IMG/VR virus record: IMGVR_UViG_3300005537_000315
Location: 1-57,122 of that record
Reading direction: 5' to 3' (one strand)
DNA from: a virus
DNA: 57,122 nt
Shown: one piece after another, positions 17,092-24,867 of the stretch
Layout of the letters: each line of letters begins with the position of its first letter
How positions within the stretch are numbered: the stretch's first letter is position 1
Translations under genes and position numbers: made by a program
The notes under the pieces: generated by a model
The model's input: the letters and a program-made list of their open reading frames with translations, nothing else
Told to the model about the DNA's origin: nothing
The model's database searches: none

Positions 17092-17833
17092 GTAGGTTCT
17101 CCAGCAGAAAATCCTTCGTGATAGAGATGTCGAACGGCACGCTGGATTTCAGCTTGTCGAAGTCGCACTCTTTCACGCCCTGCCACCACACACGAAAGTC
17201 TGGATTCCAGCGGAAACCCGCTTTCTTCGCGACTTTGTTTGTGGCCTTGCTATTCGCTTGATGACTCAAGACAACGAATGTCGGAGATATAGCTCGCGCC
17301 ATAATTCCGTCAAGGTCGTGCCAGAGAATCAATCGAAGCACCGCTTTGGTGTCATCGAGGGCGCAATGCTTGTCGTAAGTGAAGCTTACGTCTCGACCTG
17401 TTTTGGGGTCTCGCGCGTTGGCACACATTTTGACGAGGGCCTCCCCTTTGACGCCGGGAATGTCCGTCATCGTGTCAACGCCGATTTTCTCAGGCAGAGC
17501 GAGGCCGAGGCGCTTGGCGGTGTTCCTTAAAAGAGGAAGGTCGAACCACGTTATATTGTGACCTATCACCGCGTCGGCTGCGCTAAAATATTCGGCACAT
17601 GCCTCAACCGCGTCTGTCTGAGTGTACCCAAATCTATTCACCATATCTTGATCAATCCTGCTAATCTCGGCGGCCTCGCCTTCAATCACCTTGTCGGTGT
17701 CGGTCACCAAGAAGCTGGTTTGCTCAAGAATTCGTTCGCGTCCTGTTGAATACAGCGCCAACCCGACTTCGCGAATACGATCTTCGTTCGGGTTAGTTCC
17801 GGTCGATTCAAAATCGAAGGACGCTAAAATCAT
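17084..17833 (-). CDS. DnaQ-like (DEDD) 3'-5' exonuclease
   Basis: 249 residues. Exo I is ASFDFESTGTNPNEDRIREVG (catalytic Asp-Glu at residues 7-9). Exo II is GHNITWFDLPLL (about residue 92). Exo III is HCALDDTKAVLRL (about residue 156), giving DEDDh. The C-terminal 70 residues (VVLSHQANSKATNKVAKKAGF) are a separate small domain also found in other exonucleases. A stand-alone proofreading or end-trimming exonuclease beside the replication genes. ATGA overlap with the next gene upstream. Confidence 0.9.
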   Translation of the reverse strand: MILASFDFESTGTNPNEDRIREVGLALYSTGRERILEQTSFLVTDTDKVIEGEAAEISRIDQDMVNRFGYTQTDAVEACAEYFSAADAVIGHNITWFDLPLLRNTAKRLGLALPEKIGVDTMTDIPGVKGEALVKMCANARDPKTGRDVSFTYDKHCALDDTKAVLRLILWHDLDGIMARAISPTFVVLSHQANSKATNKVAKKAGFRWNPDFRVWWQGVKECDFDKLKSSVPFDISITKDFLLENLRD

Positions 17834-18186
17834 TGAATTGTTACATCCTTTCCGCTCGGCACAATCGATTTGCCTTCGGCTTCACTGTACACAGGAACCT
17901 CGCCTGCGAGAAGTTGCACTCGATACGACAAGTGAGTGATCATGTGCAATGGCACCGTGATCCACTGATCGAGTTTTCCGATTTGTCGTTTGTTCGGGTC
18001 GCGATAGGCTTTCATGGCACCAGAGCCTGCAATATCCGCCATCCGGTCATCGATGAAACTGTTTAGTTGGGCATCGGAATCCGCGTCGACATTGAACACT
18101 TGTACGATTTCTTTAGGAAGACTTCCGTCTGGCGGCATCCTCCAAAGATCGATGTGGCCTACAATGCTGACGCGGTATCCCGGCAT
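17830..18186 (-). CDS. Hypothetical protein
   Basis: 118 residues beginning MPGYRVSIVGHIDLWRMPPDG. It is predicted to be alpha/beta and ends at the exonuclease start with a four-base overlap. No known family recognised. Confidence 0.65.
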   Translation of the reverse strand: MPGYRVSIVGHIDLWRMPPDGSLPKEIVQVFNVDADSDAQLNSFIDDRMADIAGSGAMKAYRDPNKRQIGKLDQWITVPLHMITHLSYRVQLLAGEVPVYSEAEGKSIVPSGKDVTIQ

Positions 18187-18190
18187 GACT

Positions 18191-18583
18191 TTATCCCTGG
18201 ACGAGAACCGGGCCGCCCGTGCCTGTTTTCAAATTGGCATCCGATTGACGCGCCGCGTCTGCCGCTGCTGCCGCTGCCTTCACTGCCGCTGGCGTTGCGT
18301 TATCGATGATGCGCTTCTGCTCGGGAGGGTTATGAACGCCACTCTTGATCTGTTCGATCTCGCAGATGTCGCCGCAGTATAAAAACTCGCGGCCATCTTG
18401 GGTCTTGACAAATCGAATACTCGCCAACCAAAGATTGTTCTTCTTGATTTCCTCGACGGCGACTTTGTCCATAGCATTGTAACTCGCTTCGTTTGTGCAG
18501 CCGGGGCGGTCACATTTAACGATTGACGTAGCAGCCGAAGGTCTTTCCTGTCCTACCACCTGAGTGATGATATTCGTGATCAT
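18191..18583 (-). CDS. Hypothetical protein with Cys pairs and Ala-rich tail
   Basis: 130 residues. VKCDRPGCTNEASYN near residue 23 and YCGDICEIEQ near residue 69 give four cysteines able to bind zinc (similar short domains occur in many actinophage and soil phage proteins). An Ala-rich helix and disordered tail follow. Function unknown. Confidence 0.65.
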   Translation of the reverse strand: MITNIITQVVGQERPSAATSIVKCDRPGCTNEASYNAMDKVAVEEIKKNNLWLASIRFVKTQDGREFLYCGDICEIEQIKSGVHNPPEQKRIIDNATPAAVKAAAAAADAARQSDANLKTGTGGPVLVQG

Positions 18584-18599
18584 TCTTTATGCTCCTGTA

Positions 18600-19184
18600 T
18601 TAGATAGACCAATCAAAAACATCTTGTGGCCTACACAATTTGTTGAATCGTGAGAGATAGAGGAGTTTGTTCTGATGGAACGTCCTCTCCGTGATAATCA
18701 CGTCGGCAGCTTTCTCGTCGTCAGACCACTTGAACGTGAATTCTTTTGTCGGCATCAATTGTGCCTTTTCCGCGTATAGCATCCAGTTATCGACCGCTTT
18801 GATACAAGGTGGCTCATGCGGATCGAGTCCGTATTTAACGTAAATCAAATCCTGAATCACCTTCTCAACTTTTCGATACTCTAAACCAACGGGTGTGAAG
18901 TGCTTCAAAGGACGATTGACGTCGCTTATATAACTTTCACTGGCGTCGTGCAATAAAAATTTAAGCGCGTGTTCTCTATCGCTGGCGCAAGTGCAGTCTT
19001 CTGGACGAATAAAGCTACCCAGATACTCGTGCTGCGTCACAGGGTACGGAAATTTGCAATGTCCCGTGAATCGATTCATCTGACTTCCTGCGTGTGCGAT
19101 ATCCTCAATACAAATCATATCCATTATCGGACTGAGAATATCGAACATCTTGCCAGTGAACGTCTGAATCGTAGCTTGACTCAT
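18600..19184 (-). CDS. HD-domain phosphohydrolase (YfbR/DatZ-like superfamily)
   Basis: 194 residues. FTGKMFDILSPIMDMICIED followed by IAHAGSQMNRFTGHC starts the fold. Metal-binding residues are His in VTQHEYLG, the HD pair in KFLLHDASESYISDV (about residue 79) and Asp in IKAVDNWMLYAE (about residue 139). Relatives are 5'-deoxynucleotidases and phage dNTP triphosphohydrolases. It probably adjusts dNTP pools. With MazG-like proteins and a family A polymerase it resembles the accessory set of 2-aminoadenine phages, but no PurZ gene is in the window, so that is not claimed. Confidence 0.85.
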   Translation of the reverse strand: MSQATIQTFTGKMFDILSPIMDMICIEDIAHAGSQMNRFTGHCKFPYPVTQHEYLGSFIRPEDCTCASDREHALKFLLHDASESYISDVNRPLKHFTPVGLEYRKVEKVIQDLIYVKYGLDPHEPPCIKAVDNWMLYAEKAQLMPTKEFTFKWSDDEKAADVIITERTFHQNKLLYLSRFNKLCRPQDVFDWSI

Positions 19185-19185
19185 T

Positions 19186-19485
19186 TTATCCCTTCGCTAC
19201 TTTCTCCTCATAATGGCGCGGTGCAAATTGGCCGTTTGCTCTGAGGTTCTCCAAGGCCGAGATAGCGAGACCCGCGACCTTGATTAATTTCTGTTCTGCT
19301 TCGCTTGGCGGCGTTTTCATCTTGGCCGCATCGCCAGCATACATGACGATGTAGGCGACCCAATCGTTTAGTGTGTTTTTAGAATCGAACTCGGTGCCCC
19401 ACTTCTCACGAGAGTATTCAAGTTCTTTTTCAATGTCTCGATATAGATTGAGACGAACAGCCTGCCGTTCTTGTTCAAATGCCAT
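19186..19485 (-). CDS. Hypothetical phage protein (MazG-like fold possible)
   Basis: 99 residues, all-helical. REKWGTEFDSKNTLNDWVAY, KVAGLAISALENLRANG and FAPRHYE are conserved in a family of short phage and bacterial proteins of unknown function. It overlaps the dNMP kinase gene by 11 bases, so is likely part of the nucleotide-metabolism group. Confidence 0.7.
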   Translation of the reverse strand: MAFEQERQAVRLNLYRDIEKELEYSREKWGTEFDSKNTLNDWVAYIVMYAGDAAKMKTPPSEAEQKLIKVAGLAISALENLRANGQFAPRHYEEKVAKG

Positions 19486-20167
19486 GTAAGCCTCTCAAAT
19501 ATTCAACGTACGTGATCGCTAGCTCTCCAGTCAACGCCGCGTGCCCGTCCGAGTTAACGATCTTCAAATCCCACGCCCAACTGTCCAACGCTGTTTCGGA
19601 TATGTGATTCGCTGGGCGATCCGGCGCGACAAAAAGTGAACCGTCCGCGTTCAACCGCGTAACGTTGAAGGTGTACCCGCCCAAGTCCTTAACTGCTTGA
19701 GCCTCGTTCGGGAAGCGCGTGTCGGTGATCAAGGCCACGTCGGGGTTTTCTTTTTTGATTTGCGCGACGGTTTTATCTACCCAATAGTTCTCGCCAAAAC
19801 ATACGCGACGAAGGTCAGTGCCCCACCACTGAAGTAATGCGCCCCATTTACCGTACGGGGCAGCACCGCTCTTCGGAAGCGTCGGGGCTTCTAACACCCA
19901 TTTAGGAAGCCCGAATGGAATACCATCGACGAACACCGCGCCTTTTTCACGAAGTGCGTCTATTCCGCCAGCTTCCGCTATTGCGCCATTAGCCTCGGCG
20001 TACAACGCGTCGGCCCACTTGTAGATTTTGGCGTTAATGATCTTGGAGCCGATCTGCCCGTGCTTGTGAAACAGCTTCGCGTGCCTTTCGTAGTAATCCC
20101 GAACCGCCTCGCCTGCGGTGTCTTTCCCGTGCCTCGCTTTATTTCCAAACCCAATGACCAGTGTCAT
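19475..20167 (-). CDS. Deoxynucleoside monophosphate kinase-like protein
   Basis: 230 residues. P-loop GFGNKARHGKDTAGEAVRDYY (residues 6 onward) is the variant Walker A of phage dNMP kinases (T4 gp1 type). WGTDLRRVCFGENYWVDK and ALITDTRFPNEAQAVKDLGG carry the acceptor-binding and Asp-Arg residues typical of the family. It would phosphorylate dNMPs to dNDPs for phage DNA synthesis. Its ATG is overlapped by the TGA of the restored frame of the preceding small gene. Confidence 0.85.
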   Translation of the reverse strand: MTLVIGFGNKARHGKDTAGEAVRDYYERHAKLFHKHGQIGSKIINAKIYKWADALYAEANGAIAEAGGIDALREKGAVFVDGIPFGLPKWVLEAPTLPKSGAAPYGKWGALLQWWGTDLRRVCFGENYWVDKTVAQIKKENPDVALITDTRFPNEAQAVKDLGGYTFNVTRLNADGSLFVAPDRPANHISETALDSWAWDLKIVNSDGHAALTGELAITYVEYLRGLHGI

Positions 20168-20344
20168 TCAAACACTCCCGTTATGCGAATTTCTTCATCC
20201 AGTACGTCGCCTTGGAGCCTCATCAAGCTGCGATTTCGACATCTGCTTTGCCTTTTGTAGCCCCTCTTCTAAAGAGTCTGCGGGAATCTGGGCCTCGTAA
20301 AGACCTTCGATCTTGTAGTGAACTGTGACTTTTTTCTGCTTCAT
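20164..20344 (-). pseudogene. Small hypothetical gene with apparent frameshift
   Basis: From the ATG at 20344 (ATGA overlap with the gene upstream) the frame reads MKQKKVTVHYKIEGLYEAQI and continues to a stop at 20195. Skipping one base around 20221-20227 gives MRLQGDVLDEEIRITGVFE, which ends in a TGA overlapping the next ATG exactly. The coding character of the second frame and the exact overlap argue for a disrupted 59-residue gene. Function unknown. Confidence 0.6.
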
Positions 20345-20622
20345 CGAATACTCCCTAGTTCGTGTTCCCTGATTTTGTTTACGACGTACTTTTCGATGGT
20401 CAGAACCCCAACTTGATCCCACGCCATCTCACGCACTTCGTTGCGTAGCTTCTCCCGAAAACCGATGCTCACGAAATTCGATCCAGCTGTGTCGATACGC
20501 TTGTAAATCTCGGCCAGCTTCGCTCGCGCCCATTCCTGAGTGCCGCGCTTAGGCTGATTTGCCTGTGGCTCCTGGGGTTGCTCGTCTTTCGGGACGATTG
20601 GTTTGTCAAACAAATGGCCCAC
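20341..20622 (-). CDS. Hypothetical protein
   Basis: 93 residues with a Pro/Gln-rich start (KDEQPQEPQANQPKRG) and a helical C-terminus. It sits one base from the metallophosphoesterase gene and overlaps the next gene. No family recognised. Confidence 0.6.
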   Translation of the reverse strand: MGHLFDKPIVPKDEQPQEPQANQPKRGTQEWARAKLAEIYKRIDTAGSNFVSIGFREKLRNEVREMAWDQVGVLTIEKYVVNKIREHELGSIR

Positions 20623-22284
20623 TTATGCCTTCCACTTCCCCGCGTATTGCGTGATGATCGCACGCTTCCCGTTCTTGTACGTCAGAATGTTGCTGTGACT
20701 TTGAGAATTCGGCCCCTTCATGTAGTCCCAACGGCACTTTGCCAAGGTTCCGGCCACGTACAGCCCGTCGTATATCCCAGCGCTATGAGTGTGCGCCGTA
20801 TTAGCGCGGCGAGCCATTTTCGATAGGTTCTCAGGCGTTCCGAATCGACCCGATGGCCCCAGATGTCCGTGCATGCCGCATTCGATCTTACCACCAGCGA
20901 TCTTGTAAGATTCGTCGGCAATCAAAAACTTCGCCGGAGCCTTATATCCGCCGACTTCTCGCAAAGCATATTCGAGAACGTTAATGTCTCGCACCATTTT
21001 TGGATTCGCAGTGCGAGCACGCGACTGTTCATCGGTTACGCCGTTGCGAATCTGCCCGTACAGATACGCTTGCAGCTTCAAAAAGACCTCAGTATTGGGC
21101 GGGTCTTTTCGATAGTCATACTCGCGGAGCCAGCGCTTCAACCACACGTCATCGTGGTTCGAGTCGACGATCACGGTCTTAACGTCTGGGCGATCAAAAG
21201 CAGCCATGATTTTCGCAGTGTCGACTAATTCATTGTCCAGTTTGTGATAACCGCGAAGCCAAGTGTGAAACTTCTCGTGATTCGTTTGGTATCGGCGCTG
21301 ATGCGGATTAACCGCCGCGCCTTCCATAACATCATGCAAAAACTGAACACGAGGACGAAGTGAATCCAGCATGTTCAAAGATAAACGAACAGCCTCTTCA
21401 TCTGCGAACGTGCCGTGAAGGTCGCCATACGTGATAGCCTCGACCGATTCGTTCTTGCTTACAATATTTCCGCCTTGCGCGAGAATATTCAAATCCTGAA
21501 TCGTGTCGGTACCCTGGTCGTAGTTCAACTGTCGAACGAACCAGTTACCATCGCTGTTCACCTCGACAAGCAAACCACCATAGATGTGGTGAAACTCGGC
21601 CTTGAGTCCTTCGCGTTTTTGAATGTAGTTCTTCTGCGTCACCGTGCCTGTGGTGTAGCTCAGCTTCACACCTTCGCCTTGCATCGTCGGCAGGCTGCGC
21701 ATTGCCAGCTTCGCGTGAGGGAAAATAGCAGACTTGCGTCCCGAGTACGCCTCGAAGCCCGCTAGCGGGTTCACCGCTGTGGGCAGCGTGTTCATCTCGC
21801 CGCACCACACGAGGCCATTAGCTAGCTCGATTCGCCTATCCGCAAAATACGGAGATACATTTGGATCATACCAAAGCAGTCTTCCGGTAGGCTTATGTTT
21901 GCCGCGCTTGACACTCAGTTGGCCGTACGCGTTCTGGTTATAAGTGTACGTGCCAATCAAGATTCGTGCGTTGTAATACTTCGCCAAGGCCTTCAGGTTG
22001 GCCCACACTTCGTCGTGCACTTTGGTGTTGTTCTGCGCAGACGACAGGATGTAGCGGTACACCTCGCCGCTTGGAGGCAGAGGCAGCTTTTCGGTTTCAG
22101 TTCCTAGGATCGTTCCGCCTGATAATGGCTTGCCCATCAGCCCTGTGTTCGCCAGCTTGCGGCGCACAGAGGAACGACTGATGCCCAGTTCCTTCGCCGT
22201 CTTTCTAATGTTGCCTTTGTTACTGTTGAATACCGCAGACACTTCGTCCACGGTCAGCCTATCGGCCTTCGGTACGTTGCTCAT
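20623..22284 (-). CDS. Metallophosphoesterase with N-terminal HTH, T5 A1-like
   Basis: 553 residues. Residues 20-48 (NIRKTAKELGISRSSVRRKL) form a Fis-type helix-turn-helix. Calcineurin-like phosphoesterase motifs follow: YGDLHG (about 284), SNHDD (about 375), ECGMHGHLG (about 475) and AHTHSAGIYDG (about 505). Length and layout recall bacteriophage T5 A1 (about 556 residues), needed for host DNA degradation and second-step DNA transfer. That link is from memory and needs a search. A DNA-binding metallonuclease acting early in infection is a reasonable inference. Confidence 0.75.
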   Translation of the reverse strand: MSNVPKADRLTVDEVSAVFNSNKGNIRKTAKELGISRSSVRRKLANTGLMGKPLSGGTILGTETEKLPLPPSGEVYRYILSSAQNNTKVHDEVWANLKALAKYYNARILIGTYTYNQNAYGQLSVKRGKHKPTGRLLWYDPNVSPYFADRRIELANGLVWCGEMNTLPTAVNPLAGFEAYSGRKSAIFPHAKLAMRSLPTMQGEGVKLSYTTGTVTQKNYIQKREGLKAEFHHIYGGLLVEVNSDGNWFVRQLNYDQGTDTIQDLNILAQGGNIVSKNESVEAITYGDLHGTFADEEAVRLSLNMLDSLRPRVQFLHDVMEGAAVNPHQRRYQTNHEKFHTWLRGYHKLDNELVDTAKIMAAFDRPDVKTVIVDSNHDDVWLKRWLREYDYRKDPPNTEVFLKLQAYLYGQIRNGVTDEQSRARTANPKMVRDINVLEYALREVGGYKAPAKFLIADESYKIAGGKIECGMHGHLGPSGRFGTPENLSKMARRANTAHTHSAGIYDGLYVAGTLAKCRWDYMKGPNSQSHSNILTYKNGKRAIITQYAGKWKA

Positions 22285-22295
22285 ATTCCCTCTGT

Positions 22296-23009
22296 TTATC
22301 GATGTAAGCCGTAGCCAATGACAGCACTGATGATCGCGATAAGGATATTGCGCTTCCTTGCTTGTGCTTTCACGTCTTTGATCTCGGCGTCTTTCGTTAC
22401 GATTGTTTGCTTACAGGTGTCATTATCAGACGTGTGGGCCTTTTTCTCATCCTCGAACTTCGTTTGATTGTTCGTAGCGATTTGCATCTCCGCAGTGAGT
22501 GAGGCTTTCAAATCTGTATTGTCCTTCGACAACACCGGAACTTGTATGAGTGCGTCAACCGACTTTTGTGCGAGCGGCAGCGGCACATCGAAATCGCCGT
22601 TCGTGCTGATTGTCGGCGCGGCCTCGTTTGCTGCTGCTCCCCACTTAGTGGCTAACTGAGATGGCGGGAGAGTCTTGATGTCCTGACGATCTTTAAATAG
22701 CTGTGCATCACGAGCCACGATGGACGCACTTAGGCCTGTCAGTTGCGTTTGGAGATTCGCGTTTTGCTGTGTGAGCGTGTCGATCTGCTTCTGTGTCGTG
22801 GCCTGTGTTTGCTCATTCGCTTTTTGCATCTGAGCCAATAGCGCCATGTCTTCGACGTGTTGATCGTGTGCTCTGCGTGCAAGAATGCTCTCTATACCAT
22901 AGATCGAACCTATTACCAATACGCCAACAGCTAGCAAAAGGAAGAGGTGGTGTCTGGCCCAGTCAATGTCCCTGGTTACGACGTTTTGAACCTGTGTGTC
23001 TGTGCTCAT
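22296..23009 (-). CDS. Membrane-anchored coiled-coil protein
   Basis: 237 residues from the ATG at 23009 (MSTDTQVQNV); an upstream in-frame start at 23030 is less likely. A transmembrane helix (LFLLLAVGVLVIGSIYGIES) is followed by a Gln-rich coiled coil (KANEQTQATTQKQIDTLTQQ), a Pro/Ala spacer, a second helix region and a C-terminal hydrophobic helix (ILIAIISAVIGYGLHR). Possible lysis or envelope function; not assigned. Its leader contains one copy of the repeat found around the adjacent HNH gene. Confidence 0.7.
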   Translation of the reverse strand: MSTDTQVQNVVTRDIDWARHHLFLLLAVGVLVIGSIYGIESILARRAHDQHVEDMALLAQMQKANEQTQATTQKQIDTLTQQNANLQTQLTGLSASIVARDAQLFKDRQDIKTLPPSQLATKWGAAANEAAPTISTNGDFDVPLPLAQKSVDALIQVPVLSKDNTDLKASLTAEMQIATNNQTKFEDEKKAHTSDNDTCKQTIVTKDAEIKDVKAQARKRNILIAIISAVIGYGLHR

Positions 23010-23027
23010 TTTTGGTTTGCTACCTTC

Positions 23028-23056
23028 CACTAAAACAGCTATTGTATGGCACGAAT
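23028..23056. repeat. Direct repeat flanking the HNH gene (copy 1)
   Basis: Plus-strand CACTAAAACAG followed by TATGGCACGAA. It pairs with the copy at 23467-23500; a third, inverted copy (GTGCCATG, then CTGTTTTAGTG) lies at 31789-31815. In this copy the TATGGCACGAA part codes for the HNH C-terminus. Confidence 0.7.
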
Positions 23057-23473
23057 TTTCTTTCGCTTTTCTTTCTCTATTCGTCTCAACATGAGACGGT
23101 GCTTCTTGGTGTTGACCTTGCCGGGATAGCCGTAGTGGGCGTAACCGAGAGCGGTCGTCGCCGGGGGCGTCTGCACGTAGGCCAGGAGATTGCGAACGAA
23201 TTCAACGAAGGACACAGACTCTTGCCTGTGCATGCCTAGGCGAACCCAGGCATTTTCTAGCTTGCCTAGGATCGGGTTACACTGCGAACAAAGAAGTCCT
23301 CGGAACAGCCCGTCTAAGTGAGAGTGATCGGTAGCTAAGCGCTTACCTGTATGGCACGGTCGACCGCACAACGCGCAAACGCCGCGTTGATACGTGTTGA
23401 CAGTTTCCCATTTTTCGATGGTCAGCTTAAAGCCATCCATCAAACGCTTGGCGCGTGCTTTATCGTTCTCCAT
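23039..23473 (-). CDS. HNH endonuclease, recombination endonuclease VII type
   Basis: 144 residues. GVCALCGRPCHTGKRLATDH then SHLDGLFRGLLCSQCNPILG is the canonical endonuclease VII/HNH core with two CxxC knuckles and the DH pair. A Lys/Arg-rich C-terminus (KKHRLMLRRIEKEKRKKIRAIQ in two parts) binds DNA. The gene is bracketed by near-direct repeats sharing CACTAAAACAG and TATGGCACGA (23033 and 23470 on the plus strand), suggesting a recent insertion. Confidence 0.9.
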   Translation of the reverse strand: MENDKARAKRLMDGFKLTIEKWETVNTYQRGVCALCGRPCHTGKRLATDHSHLDGLFRGLLCSQCNPILGKLENAWVRLGMHRQESVSFVEFVRNLLAYVQTPPATTALGYAHYGYPGKVNTKKHRLMLRRIEKEKRKKIRAIQ

Positions 23474-23500
23474 GTCACTAAAACAGGAAAACTATGGCAC
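23467..23500. repeat. Direct repeat flanking the HNH gene (copy 2)
   Basis: Plus-strand CACTAAAACAG and TATGGCACGA again, just upstream of the HNH start in the direction of transcription. Confidence 0.7.
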
Positions 23501-23788
23501 GATTTTTATCCCGGCGTACCCCCATCGTAAAATCTGTTTTGTCGAATGCTCACGCGGCCACTCAAACGAAATTCTCTGAACCAAAATTTGTCTCGCGCCA
23601 AGGTTCTAGTACGTCTCGCGCGACAAATAGTTAATGAAGCCCCAACCATACATAGCGCGGATGTTGCGAATAATCTCCACCTCTGGTCCGTCATCGGCTG
23701 GATCGTATGCACACTCATTCCCCGCAGGCGATTTGTAAAACGCCGTCGCGTGCCCACTTGTGTTACTGAAGTCTAGTCGTTCGTACAT
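23492..23788 (-). CDS. Hypothetical protein, 60 residues, with in-frame amber and coding-like extension
   Basis: MYERLDFSNTSGHATAFYKS to NYLSRETY, 60 residues, with a good AAGGAG site before the 23788 ATG. It stops at TAG (23606-23608). The same frame continues for 37 residues without another stop (SFEWPREHSTKQILRWGY, then AGIKIVP) to TAG at 23492-23494, and the extension looks coding. Either a nonsense mutation cut a 98-residue protein, or the amber codon is read through at some rate. Function unknown. Confidence 0.55.
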
Positions 23789-23791
23789 TTG

Positions 23792-23947
23792 TCAATTCTC
23801 CTTAACACATTCTTGACATGCGTCGCGCAGCACGCCATTCTTGTCAGGCTTCTGATACCCCGCGATGCGCTCGGGGTGATCTTCGTCTGGCCTTTTCTTG
23901 CAAAAGAAACACACATCTTCCCCGTAGGGACCTAGGTCTTCTGACAT
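23792..23947 (-). CDS. Small zinc-knuckle protein
   Basis: 51 residues, MSEDLGPYGEDVCFFCKKRP and later DACQECVKEN: two CxxC pairs, a likely zinc site. AAAGGAA precedes the ATG at 23947. It ends two bases before the start context of the next gene, so the two are co-transcribed, probably from the promoter at 24073-24100. Confidence 0.65.
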   Translation of the reverse strand: MSEDLGPYGEDVCFFCKKRPDEDHPERIAGYQKPDKNGVLRDACQECVKEN

Positions 23948-24072
23948 GACATTCCTTTCCACGGCACGATCCGGCCACCTTCAAAAGTCACAGGCGCGAT
24001 ACCACACGACTTTAGAAAATCATTGTTTTGGCGATAGCTGCGTTGCTCATTTGGTGGTGCCTCCTATTCATG
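23948..24072 (-). other. Leader region with a possible degraded small gene
   Basis: Between the promoter at 24073 and the 23947 start. A GGAGG and ATG are present (ATG at about 24049) but that frame ends after 12 codons. A neighbouring frame reads SYRQNNDFLKSCGIAPVTFE and GGRIVPWKGMS, which looks coding but has no start. One missing base would join them. Confidence 0.4.
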
Positions 24073-24100
24073 AGTATACGCCTATCCTAAGAGAATGCAA
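24073..24100 (-). promoter_or_regulatory. Sigma70-like promoter
   Basis: TTGCAT (24095-24100), 16 bp, TATACT (24073-24078), minus strand. The conserved 21-base repeat ends immediately upstream of the -35 box, as at 29679 and 28958. Confidence 0.7.
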
Positions 24101-24102
24101 TA

Positions 24103-24123
24103 GTACGAATGGCCTAGTACTTT
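24103..24123 (-). repeat. Promoter-associated repeat, copy A
   Basis: 21 bases beginning GTACGAATGGCCTAGTAC on the plus strand, identical to 29709-29729. AGTAC and GTACT at its ends form an inverted repeat, as expected for a regulator binding site next to the -35 box. It also contains the stop codon of the 24114-24239 gene. Confidence 0.75.
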
Positions 24124-24239
24124 CTCTCCGGGGGCTTTGGGGCGCGTCGGTCAGACTGGCTGGCTATGACGCACAGAAACAGGCCAAATAAGCCTATAAC
24201 AAGCCCTAGAAATGCTGCGACCGTGATTAAAGTCTTCAT
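24114..24239 (-). CDS. Single-span membrane peptide
   Basis: 41 residues: MKTLITVAAFLGLVIGLFGL then FLCVIASQSDRR and a basic, Pro-rich end. One transmembrane helix. Its ATG overlaps the upstream TGA (ATGA). Too short for family assignment. Confidence 0.65.
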   Translation of the reverse strand: MKTLITVAAFLGLVIGLFGLFLCVIASQSDRRAPKPPERKY

Positions 24240-24640
24240 TCCTCGTTCCCCTCTTTCTTGTGCTTCCTAGGAATAAGACCTACATTGCGCACACCATAAC
24301 GATCCATGCCACAGCGTAGGTACAGCTTAGGACCTTCGTTGTACGGTCTGCACAACACGAGAGCATCGTCAGACAGAGGCGCGGGATGACTACCCTCTAT
24401 CGGCTCAATTGTATAAGCGATGCGTACGTCCTGAGCCTCCATCACGTAACGACCAACAGAATCACGATGGTCAAGCTTGAAAACAACCTGCTCGCCTACG
24501 TGAGCCTCTTGCGCCGAGGCGGGTTTCAAATACCAAATAGCCCAGCCTGAAAAGCCAAACAGCACAGCATAGGAACAAATTGTCAGTCGAACGATCCCTT
24601 TGATTTGTTTTTGCGTTAATCCGGGTACGCGAATTTTCAT
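24236..24640 (-). CDS. Membrane-anchored or secreted hypothetical protein
   Basis: 134 residues. A basic N-terminus (MKIRVPGLTQKQIKGIVRL) is followed by a hydrophobic helix (ICSYAVLFGFSGWAIWYL) and ASAQEAHVG, a possible signal-peptidase site. The rest is beta-rich with two Cys (VLCRPYNEG, LRCGMDR). Periplasmic or envelope role possible. Overlaps its neighbours by four bases each. Confidence 0.65.
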   Translation of the reverse strand: MKIRVPGLTQKQIKGIVRLTICSYAVLFGFSGWAIWYLKPASAQEAHVGEQVVFKLDHRDSVGRYVMEAQDVRIAYTIEPIEGSHPAPLSDDALVLCRPYNEGPKLYLRCGMDRYGVRNVGLIPRKHKKEGNEE

Positions 24641-24867
24641 AAAATCACCTCTCCTCGTGTGTCAGCGTAAAACTGATTCGTACTACGTGTAGCGTCCTTC
24701 GCTCCTACAATCCTGACAGCACACTCAGGACAATAAGGGCCATTTAGTGGCGTGCTATCTTTTTCGATAAACCAGTCGCTCCCGTTGTCCTCTGCGCTGC
24801 ATCCTCGACATCGCAGAACACGAAAGCGCTTGATAGCTTCGCGCCACGATATGAGAACCATCCGCAT
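24637..24867 (-). CDS. Zinc-finger hypothetical protein
   Basis: 76 residues with RCRGCSAEDNGSDWF and YCPECAVRIVG, two CxxC pairs about 25 residues apart. The ATG follows the stop of the restored L7/L12-like frame directly (TAA ATG). Function unknown. Confidence 0.65.
   Translation of the reverse strand: MRMVLISWREAIKRFRVLRCRGCSAEDNGSDWFIEKDSTPLNGPYCPECAVRIVGAKDATRSTNQFYADTRGEVIL

Noticed and set aside
18600-19184. DatZ and a 2-aminoadenine (Z) genome
   Set aside because: HD hydrolase, MazG-like proteins and family A polymerase are compatible, but no PurZ gene is present here and these families are widespread.
23028-23500. Insertion sequence with terminal repeats
   Set aside because: The repeats are direct, not inverted, and the enclosed gene is an HNH nuclease, not a transposase.
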